The notes beneath the pieces are model-generated. The model was given only the letters and a program-made list of their open reading frames with translations. It did no database searches and was not told the origin of the DNA. DNA of 64,000 bases from Pleurodeles waltl. Lineage: Eukaryota; Chordata; Amphibia; Caudata; Salamandridae. The position numbers were made by a program, and so were the translations under genes. Of the stretch, positions 43,665 to 52,497 are shown one piece after another; position 1 is the stretch's first letter; each line of letters begins with the position of its first letter. The stretch spans positions 1,053,506,554 through 1,053,570,553 of the forward strand of contig NC_090443.1 in the NCBI RefSeq assembly GCF_031143425.1. Direction: 5' to 3'.

Positions 43665-44348
43665 TATCCACTTGAGAGATTGTGGCTTTGCACTCCCCAG
43701 GATGCAGCAGTGGGCAAACCACCCACTGGAGAGACTTGAGAGACTGTGGCTTTGCACTCCCCAGGATGCAGCAGTGGGCAAACCACCCACTGGAGAGACT
43801 TGAGAGACTGTGGCTTTGCACTCCCCAGGATTGAACAGTGGGCAAACCACCCACTGGAGAGACTTGAGAGACTGTAGCTTTGCACTCACCAGGATTGAAC
43901 AGTGGGCAAACCACCCACTGTAGAGACTTGAGAGACTGTGGCTTTGCACTCCCCAGGATGCAGCAGTGGGCAAACCACCCACTGTAGAGACTTGATAGAC
44001 TGTGGCTTTGCACTCCCCAGGATGCAGCAGTGGGCAAACCACCCACTGGAGAGACTTGAGAGACTGTGGCTTTGCACTCCCCAGGATTGAACAGTGGGCA
44101 AACCACCCACTGTAGAGACTTGAGAGACTGTGGCTTTGCACTCCCCAGGATGCAGCAGTGGGCAAACCACCCACTGTAGAGGCTCGAGAGGCTGTGGCTT
44201 TGCACTCCACAGGATGCAGCAGTGGGCAAACCACCCACTGGAGAGACTTGAGAGACTGTGGCTTTGCACTCCCCAGGATGCAGCAGTGGGCAAACCACCC
44301 ACTGGAGAGACTTGAGAGACTGTGGCTTTGCACTCCCCAGGATACATC
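43665..44348. repeat. 64-bp tandem repeat, about 10.5 units
   Basis: GACTGTGGCTTTGCACTCC recurs every 64 bp (for example 43742, 43806, 43870). Each unit continues CAGGATGCAGCAGTGGGC and AAACCACCCACTG, then GAGAGACTTGAGA. Two variants (ATGCAGCAG and ATTGAACAG) alternate irregularly, so units have been copied in blocks. No frame on the minus strand contains a stop in the unit. This produces spurious ORFs of 286, 233 and 207 codons. Not a CRISPR: there are no unique spacers. Confidence 0.95.
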
Positions 44349-45221
44349 AATGGGCATGGAGCCCCCTCGTGGATCTGGCGTCGTGCACTCATCCGGCTGA
44401 GGTGCCCCCCTCCCCTTCCCCCTGAGGTGCCTGTTGTATTTTTATCTGATGCCCCAGCAGTGTTCTCTCTGTTTTGATCTGGTATCGTGTGTGGGCCTCG
44501 CCCATGCATTTTGGGCCCATTGGTCCACGGACTATGAATGGTGCAATACCTGGACTACTAATTGTGGTGTATGTTTTGTTAATAGTGTTTATATGTATAT
44601 TTTTGCATACTGAATTTTGATACATTACAATGGGTACACTCATTTCCTTTTGTCTTTGCATTCTTCCGGAGGGGTTTGGGGGGTGTAACTGTGATGTATA
44701 GATATGCATTGGTGTGTGTGTTGTAGTGGGTGTGGGTGGGGGGGGTGTTGCGTGTGTGTGTCCCTGTTTTTTGCCTCCCCCCTCCCCTGTGTCGTATGTG
44801 CAGTACTCACCGTGGTCTTCGCCGCCGTCGTTGGTGCTCCTGGTACAGGAGCAGGAAGACTATCGCAGGAAAAATATGGAGTTCCGGCTCCATGGTGTCC
44901 TCCTTCCTCGTGGAGTGGGTAGAGGTGAGCGTTTTTCATTCGAAATGCCTGTTTCTGCCGTGTTTTTATCCGCGGTGAATCCGCCCTGGAAAGGGTGGCG
45001 GATTAGCCTGTCATAATAGTGTGGGAAGTACATTGTCTTCCGCCTGTCTGTTGGCGGTGACTGCCGAGTCGTTTGTTTGTATCGCCGTGGCGGTCTGAGT
45101 GTTAAAGTTGCTGTCTTTGTTGGCGGTTTCCACCACTGTCGTAATTGCAAAATTTTTACCGCCGGCCTGTTGGCGGTCTTACCTCCGCTTTAACACCGTC
45201 CGCCAGGGTTGTAATGACCCC
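44349..45221. other. Right non-coding end of Harbinger element
   Basis: No gene is visible. The segment has GT-rich DNA near 44700-44760 and short ACCGCC/GGCGGT motifs in both orientations near 45045-45190. It ends with the terminal repeat at 45208-45221. The motif density near the end resembles the left subterminal region (36440-36720) and could be the binding sites of the Myb/SANT proteins. Confidence 0.5.
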
Positions 45222-46935
45222 CTCAGTGACTTAACTCCAGACCAATGGTTTTTATATAGCAAAAATATATGTTCTTAATTTATTTCTAGAACCACAAGAT
45301 TCAAGTTGCAGGTAAGTACTTCAGTAGATGAGTATTTCAAACATATATCAATAGTACTTTGTTTGAAATCAATGTTATACAGTTTTTGAAATATTGGCAA
45401 TTATCTGTTTTAAAACTTGACTGCAATTTTCAGAAACAGTTCTGGGGGGGTGAAGAAAGGTTGGTATGGTTTACAGGTAAGTACTCGACTTACAGTTCCA
45501 GTCTCTGGGGGATAGGAAGTCCACAGGTTGGGGTTCACGTTAACCCCAAACACCCATCACCAGCAACACTGGCAGGCCGGGTACAGAAGTCAAAGTTGAG
45601 GAAAATTTAACATGGGCTCCTATGGAGACTGGGGGCACTCAGAATCAGGCCTGCCTGCAGGTAGGTACCCACGACTTCAGAGGGCAGACGTGGTGGGGTT
45701 TAGAGGAGAAGCGGGGGGCACACGTAGGCACCAACATACACCCTCAGCGGCACTGGGGCGGCCGGGTGCAGGGTGCAAACAAGGCGTCGGGTTTCCAATG
45801 ATTCTCTAAAAGGGGACACAGGGGTTACTCAGATGCTGCAGGTGAGCTCCAGGGGGTTGACTCGGGCAAACCACAGGCTGGGCAGGGAAGAGGGCCACCT
45901 GTTGAACGTAGTTTCACCTGAGGACGGATTCTACAAGGCCTGGGGGCTGCGAGTGCAGTGGTCATTTAGGCATCGGATATCTTCGTCTGGAGCTTTCGCG
46001 GTCAGGGGAGTCCTCAGGGTTCCTTCTGCAGGTGTCATCATAGAGGGGTGGAGAGGTCAACCCAGGGTGGGCACTTGCTCGTAATTGCCTGGGGATCCTC
46101 TCTAGTTGGTTAGTCCATCTGGACACGGGACATGGGCGGCGGGCGCAGAGTGGTCAGGACTCACGCATCCAGAGTGAAGTTGGAGTCCTTGGGTGTTGTT
46201 TCTTCTTGGACAGGGCCGCTGTCCACGGGAGTTCTTGGTCTTTATGGGTGCAGAGCAGTTCTCTGGAGCTTGGCAGAAGTCGCTGGTCCCACTGGATGCG
46301 TTGCTGTTCTTGTGCAGGGTCTTTGAAGCAGTAGACAGGCCGGTAGGGCTTGGGAAAAGTCAGTTGTCATCTTCCTTCTTCGCTGCTGGGGTTTCAGCTA
46401 TGCAGTCCTTCTTCTTCTTGTCAAGTCGCCAGGAATCTGACGACTTGATGTTCAGGGGAGCCTTTAAATCCTGGATTTAGGGGCGTTTCAGGGGTCACAG
46501 GGCAGCAGCCAATGGCTACTGTCCCTGAGGGTGGCTACACCCTTCTTGTGTCCTCTCCCCTTGGGGAGGGGGGGGCACAAAACTAACTCTATTGGTCCCT
46601 GTCCTCCAAACCAAGATGGAGGATTCTGCAGGGAGGGGGTCACCCCAGTTCTGGACACCTTAGGGGTGGTCCTAGCTGGGGTGGACGCTCCTCCCTGTTT
46701 TCCCTAATTTTCCTGCCGGACTTGCAGTCAAAAGTGGGACTTTGTGCGGGGGGTGGGCAACTCCACTAGCTGGATTGCCCTGTGGCACCTTAACCCGAGG
46801 CTTGAGCCTTTAAGGCTCACCACAAGTTCCTGCAAGGGGTAGGTGTGAAGCACCTCCACCCAGTTCAGGCTTTGTTTCTGACCACAGAGAGCACAAAAGC
46901 TCTCACCCCATGTGGTTAAATTGTCTGAAAGTGTC

Positions 46936-49900
46936 TGTGAGAAAGTAGCCTCTTTCTAGCCTTGTTACCCCCACTTTTGGCCTGTTTGTGAGTGTATGTC
47001 AGGGTGTTTTTACTGTCTCACTGGGATCCTGCTAGCCAGGGCCCAGTGCTCATAGTGAAAACCCTATGTTTTCAGTATGTTTGTTATGTGTCACTGGGAC
47101 CCTGCTAGTCAGGACCCCAGTGCTCATAAGTTTGTGACCTATATGTATGTGTTCCCTGTGTGATGCCTAACTGTCTCACTGAGGCTCTGCTTACCAGAAC
47201 CTCAGTGGTTATGCTCTCTCTTTACAAATTGTCACTAACAGGCTAGTGACCAATTTCACCAATTCATATTGGCATACTGGAACACCTTTATAATTCCCTA
47301 GTGTATGGTACTGAGGTACCCAGGGTATTGGGGTTCCAGGAGATCCCTATGGGCTGCAGCATTTCTTTTGCCACCCATATGGAGCTCTGACAATTCTTAC
47401 ACAGGCCTGCCACTGCAGCCTGAGTGAAATAACGTCCACGTTATTTCACAGCCATTTACCACTGCACTTAAGTAACTTATAAGTCACCTATATGTCTAAC
47501 CTTTACCTGGTAAAGGTTGGGTGCTAAGTTACTTAGTGTGTGGGCACCTTGGCACTAGCCAAGGTGCCCCCACATTGTTCAGGGCAAATTCCCTGGACTT
47601 TGTGAGTGCGGGGACACCATTACACGTATGCACTATACATATGTCACTACATATGTATAGGGTCACAATGGTAACTCCGAACATGGCCATGTAACATGTC
47701 TAAGATCATGGAATTGTCACCCCAATGCAATTCTGGCATTGGGGAGACAATTCCATGATCCCCTGAGTCTCTAGCTCAGACCCGGGTACTGCCAAACTAC
47801 CTTTCCCGGGGTTTCACTGCAGCTGCTGCTGCTGCCAACCCCTCAGACAGGTTTCTGCCCTCCTGGGGTCCAGCCAGGCTTGGCCCAGGAAGGCAGAACA
47901 AAGGACTTCCTCAGAGAGAGGGTGTTACACCCTCTCCCTTTGGAAAAAGGTGTTAGGGCTGGGGAGGAGTAGCCTCCCCCAGCCTCTGGAAATGCTTTCA
48001 TGGGCACAGATGGTGCCCATTTCTGTATAAGCCAGTCTACACCGGTTCAGGGATCCCCCAGCCCTGCTCTGGCGCGAAACTGGACAAAGGAAAGGGGAGT
48101 GACCTCTCCCCTGACCTGCACCTCCCCTGGGAGGTGCCCAGAGCTCCTCCAGTGTGCTCCAGACCTCTGCCATCTTGGAAACAGATGTGCTGCTGGCACA
48201 CTGGACTGCTCTGAGTGGCCAGTGCCAGCAGGTGACGTCAGAGACTCCTTCTGATAGGCTCCTTCAGGTGTTGCTAGCCTATCCTCTCTCCTAAGTAGCC
48301 AAACCTCCTTTTCTGGCTATTTAGGGTCTCTGCTTTGGGGAATTCTTTAGATAACGAATGCAAGAGCTCATCAGAGTTCCTCTGCATCTCTCTCTTCACC
48401 TTCTGCCAAGGAATCGACCGCTGACTGCTCAGGAAGCCTGCAAAACTGCAACAAAGTAGCAAAGACGACTACTGCGACCTTGTAACGCTGATCCGGCCGC
48501 CTTCTCAACTGTTTTCCTGGTGGTGCATGCTGTGGGGGTAGCCTGCCTCTTCTCTGCACTAGAAGCTCCGAAGAAATCTCCTGTGGGTCAACGGAATCTT
48601 CCCCCTGCAACCGCAGGCACCAAAAGACTGCATCACCGGTCCTCTGGGTCTCCTCTCAGCACGACGAGCGAGGTCCCTTGAACTCAGCAACTCTGTCCAA
48701 GTGACTCCCACAGTCCAGTGACTCTTCAGTCCAAATTTGGTGGAGGTAAGTCCTTGCCTCCCCACGCTAGACTGCATTGCTGGGAACCGCGTGATTTGCA
48801 GCTGCTTCGGCTCCTGTGCACTCTTCCAGGATTTCCTTTGTGCACAGCCAAGCCTGGGTCCCCGGCACTCTAACCTGCAGTGCACAACCTCCTGAGTTGT
48901 CCTCTGGCATCGTGGGACCTTCCTTTGTGACTTCGGGTGAGCTCCGGTTCACTCAACTTTGTAGTGCCTGTTCCGGCACTTCTGCGGGTGCTGCTTGCTT
49001 CCGAGTGGGCTCTTTGTCTTGCTGGACGCCTCCTCTGTCTCCTCACGCAATTGGCGACATCCTGATCTCTCCTGGGGCATAGCAGCATCCAAAAACCCTT
49101 ACCGCGACCCTTGCAGCTAGCAAGGCTTGTTTGCGGTCTTTCTGCACGGAAACACCTCTGCAAGCTTCTTCACGACGTGGGACATCCATCCTCCAAAGGG
49201 GAAGTTTCTAGCCCTTGTCGTTCTTGCAGAATCCACAGCTTCTACCATCCGGTGGCAGCTTCTTTGCACCAACAGCTGGCATTTCCTGGGCATCTGCCCT
49301 CTCCCGACTTGATTGTGACTTTTGGACTTGCTTCCCTTGTTCCACAGGTACTCTCGTCAGGAAATCCATTGTTGGTGCATTGCTGGTGTTGGTCTTCCTT
49401 GCAGAATTCCCCTATCACAACTTCTGTGCTCTCTGGGGAACTTAGGTGCACTTTGCACCCACTTTTCAGGATCTTGGGGTGGGCTATTTTTCTAACCCTC
49501 ACTGTTTCCTTACAGTCCCAGCGACCCTCTAAAAGGTCACATAGGTTTGGGGTCCATTTGTGGTTCGCATTCCACTTCTAGAGTATATGGTTTGTGTTGC
49601 CCCTATCCCTATGTGCCCCCATTGCAATCTATTGTGACTATAAATAGCCTGCACTGTTTTCTATTGCTATTACTGTATATTTTGGTATTGTGTACATGTA
49701 TCTTGTGTATATTTGCTATCCTCATACTGAGGGTACTCACTGAGATACTTTGGCATATTGTCATAAAAATAAAGTACCTTTATTTTTAGTATATCTGTGT
49801 ATTGTGTTTTCTTATGATATTGTGAATATGACACCAGTGGTATAGTAGGAGCTTTACACGCCTTCTAGTTCAGCCTAAGCTGCTCTCCTAAGCTACCTTT

Positions 49901-50012
49901 TCTATCAGCCTAAGCTGCTAGACACCCCTCTACACTAATAAGGGATACCTGGACCTGGTGCAAGGTGTAAGTACCTCTTGGTACCCACTACAAGCCAGGC
50001 CAGCCTCCTACA
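46936..50012 (+). repeat. Solo Gypsy LTR (plus orientation), inner insertion
   Basis: The LTR starts TGTGAGAAAGTAGCC at 46936 and ends CCAGCCTCCTACA at 50012 (3077 bp). Flanks GTGTC (46931-46935) and GTGGC (50013-50017) form a 4/5 target duplication. It shares its right half and the hairpin with the solo LTR at 19447-21734 in opposite orientation. The polyadenylation block ATAAAAATAAAGTACC lies at about 49762-49777. It sits inside the split solo LTR 35266-50759. ORFs inside, up to 182 codons, recur in other copies without domains. Confidence 0.85.
47704..47760. repeat. Conserved LTR hairpin (plus copy)
   Basis: GATCATGGAATTGTC plus CCCCAATGC pairs with GCATTGGGG plus GACAATTCCATGATC around a short loop containing AATTCTG. 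Both arms carry few mismatches although the LTR as a whole has diverged from the copies at 20994-21050 and 54732-54788. Confidence 0.85.
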
Positions 50013-50759
50013 GTGGCAGGCTGGCACACACCGGTCAGTCCTTCACTAGCAGTTTGGCTAACATGCAGGGGGCACCTCTAAGATGCTCTCTGGGTGTATT
50101 TTTCAATAAATCCCACACTGGCATCAGTGTGGGTTTATTGTACTGGGAAGTTTTATATCAAACGTCCCAGAATTCCTTGAAGCCATTATGGAGCTGTGGA
50201 GTTCGTAATGACAAACTCCAAGACTATATACTCAATATGTCTGCACTGCACTTACAATGTCTAAGAATGGACATAGACACTGTAGGGGAATATTGCTCAT
50301 GCAACTATGCCCTCACCTGTGGTATAGTGCACCCTGCCTTAGGGCTGTAAGGCCTGCTAGAGGGGTGTCTGACCTATGTCACAGGCAGTGGTTTGTGGGT
50401 ATGGCACCCTGAGAGGGGTGCCATGTTGAATTTGCCTTTTTCTCCTCACCAGCACACAGAAGCTGCAAAGGCAATGTACATGTGCTTGGTGAAGGGTCCC
50501 TCAGGGTGGCATAATACATGCTGCAGGCCTTGGGGACCTTCCCTGGCCACAGGGCCCTTGGTACCATGAGTTCCTTTTACAAAGGACTTGACTGTGTGCC
50601 ATGGGTGTGCCAATTGTAGAAACAAAGGTACAGATTTTGGGAAAGAACACTGGTGCTGGGGCCTGGTTAGCATGATCCCAGCTCACTTTCAATCAAAGTT
50701 GGCATCAACATCAGGCAAAAAGTGGGGGGTAACTGTGCCAACAGTGGCACTTTCCTACA

Positions 50760-51005
50760 CCTGTGAAGACTGTTCTTTTAAGGTAAGCAGCTATTAATCT
50801 CAAATATTCTGCATTATGCTGTTTGTAATGGTTTACCAGTTTAAGAACTTTAATTATGGTTCCTTAACACTATGCTATGGCTTTCTTGATTTTGTACAAT
50901 TTCAATGTCTTAGTTTTGACTAATTGTATTTAAGTTTTTATGTCACGGTGGGATGGTTCGCCTTGCCCACCCCCATTATTCATTTGATACTGCTAACTAG
51001 TCTGA
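50760..51005. other. DIRS-like 3' region
   Basis: The DNA resumes where the DIRS recombinase was interrupted at 35265. After CTGTGAAGACTGTTC it has AAGGTAAGCAGCTATTAATC and then AT-rich sequence without frames. Assignment follows from position relative to 34929-35265. Confidence 0.4.
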
Positions 51006-51440
51006 TTCAAGCATGTAAATCTATAAATTATACAATATTGGAGAAGGAACAAGTTACTTATCCGTACACTGTGGTTCTCCAGTATTATAGATTCACTTGT
51101 GACCCTCCCTCCTTCCTGTTAAGGCTCACCAATTGTATACCTTTATTACTTTATTTACACTCATGCTCGAAATCTGAAGTATGATTGCTCTACAGGGGAG
51201 GAGTGCTTCAGGGTCTCTACGCTGATTGGCTGAAGTTTGGGTGTATTACATCACTGTGAATTGGCTACTAACTGCTATTGTTTTTTCAATGGAGTTTAAT
51301 GCTAATGCTTTAACACTGCTTTTATTACTATTACTGTGGGACTCCCACCATGACGACGGGGAAGATTCAAGCTTGTGAATCTATAAAAGATATCAATACT
51401 GGAGAACCACAGTGTACAGGTAAGTAACTTGTTTCTACTG
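51006..51440. repeat. Inverted-repeat unit, possible DIRS terminal repeat
   Basis: The motif AACAAGTTACTTATCCGTAC, then ACTGTGGTTCTCCAGTATTATAG and ATTCACTTGTG (51048-51101) is repeated in reverse complement at 51366-51434 (CTTGTGAATCTATAA to GGTAAGTAACTTGTT). The left arm also forms its own hairpin with 51010-51045. Together they enclose about 270 bp without coding sequence. Its place downstream of a DIRS recombinase fits a DIRS terminal repeat; a MITE is the alternative. Confidence 0.6.
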
Positions 51441-52263
51441 CATTACTAAGGGATGTTTCCATTGCTGTATCATGTAAAGATTCCACTTGGATGTCTGTAC
51501 ATACATTTATGAGACATTACTCTCTTAATTGAGATCCCAGAGCAGGCGCCTAAGTGGGACAAGCTTCTGATGGAATAGTTTTTAGGTCGAGCATAGCAGC
51601 CCGCAAGCGCTGCGTTTCTGACCTGTTGGTATCTATGTGGGCTTTTAACCACACCCACGGCACACCCATCACTATCACTCGTATATGGGCTTGCCTTTAA
51701 AAAATCGTTGGATAACACTGGTAAATGCTTTGTTTCTCCCTCCTTGGGGCCATTTTGTTACCGCCTTGGTGACCAACCCTGTTACATGGATAATTGCACG
51801 TTTGCTGATATGTTTGTCTGCGAGGTAACTTCTTTTTCCTTTTGTGTCTCTCCTTCGTGCTCACAATCATGGCAGCCGTGGGGCTTTGAATTGACTTGCT
51901 TATGTCAACTGTTTTACTTTTCATTTTCAATTTGTGTGGTGAAAAAGTCCAGTTAGGAATTTACAACGCTAATAGCTCTAACTCAAATAAACACAAGACC
52001 CATTGCATTGCAAATGCTTGTTTTTTGGAGTGATTTTCCTTCCTCTGTATCTTTCTCCACCTTCATATTCATAAACTTGCTGTTCAATTCAGTGGTTATT
52101 ATTAATAATGAAGAACCCCTGGAAGAGAAGGAATAGTTATTTACTTGTAATCTTAGCCACCTTTATGGGGAATGCTTATTAAACCCCTTAGCAACACAGT
52201 CCTCCTTGGTAAAGACACAGAGCAACTATCTACTTTTATCTCAGGATCCTTAGAAAAGAGAAC
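51441..52263. other. Unclassified sequence downstream of the inverted repeat
   Basis: The region includes GCAGCCCGCAAGCGCTGCG near 51597 and a long low-complexity-free stretch to 52260, without a domain-bearing ORF. It may be part of the same DIRS-like terminus, but I cannot support a class from this window alone. Confidence 0.3.
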
Positions 52264-52497
52264 TGTAGGAGGCTGGCCTGGCTTCTAGTGGGTACCAGAG
52301 ACTCAGCACAACAAACACAAACACAACAAAAGGGGGTCCCACGAAGTCGGAGTCCAACTCAGCGAGTTGGGCAATGCAGGACGGAGCGCTGGGGACCTGG
52401 GCTAGACTGTGCACGAAGGAAGTCTTGCAAAAGTGCACAGAAGCCCTGGCAGCTGCAGTTCACGCAGTATACAGGATTACTGTTTGGCGTGGGGAGG
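52264..52497 (-). repeat. Truncated Gypsy LTR remnant, target of element B
   Basis: A copy of the LTR start (TGTAGGAGGCTGGCC) is joined after about 38 bp to an internal LTR segment (CACGAAGTCGGAGTCCAACTC, then CCTGGGCTAGACTGTGC) similar to 53550-53730. It therefore carries an internal deletion of about 1 kb relative to other copies. It stops at GGGGAGG, where element B begins. Confidence 0.7.

Larger units (their letters stand above)
36431..45221. mobile_element. Three-gene PIF/Harbinger DNA transposon, 8.8 kb
   Basis: Ends GCGATCATTACAAC (left) and GGGGTCATTACAAC (right, reverse complemented), each followed by a TGGCGG-type segment, form the terminal inverted repeats. CTCAG at 36426-36430 and 45222-45226 flanks the element directly. 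Inside are Myb/SANT gene 1 (37028-38657, plus), a HARBI1-type transposase (38856-40144, minus), Myb/SANT gene 2 (40531-about 43085, plus), and tandem repeats of 34, 74 and 64 bp. Flanking LTR halves join cleanly without it. Harbinger elements normally have one transposase and one Myb-like gene, so the third gene is unusual. Confidence 0.85.
35266..50759 (-). repeat. Solo Gypsy LTR split by three nested insertions
   Basis: The LTR starts TGTAGAAAGCTGGCTCTG at 35266 and ends CACTTTCCTACA at 50759. Flanks CCTGC (35261-35265) and CCTGT (50760-50764) form a 4/5 target duplication. Its pieces are 35266-35309, about 36267-36430, 45222-46935 and 50013-50759 (about 2.66 kb in sum). They join in the order of the element-A LTR: GATATA/GTGTGCAC across the MITE, CACACTCAG/TGACTTAACTC across the Harbinger, and CTGAAAGTGTC/GTGGCAGGCTGG across the inner LTR (compare 5411-5430). 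No internal region, hence a solo LTR. Confidence 0.8.

Noticed and set aside
43497..44357. A 286-codon minus-strand ORF with overlapping ORFs of 233 and 207 codons
   Set aside because: It is produced by the 64-bp tandem repeat, which has no minus-strand stop in any frame; no known domain and no start context. Treated as repeat shadow, though noted as a curiosity.
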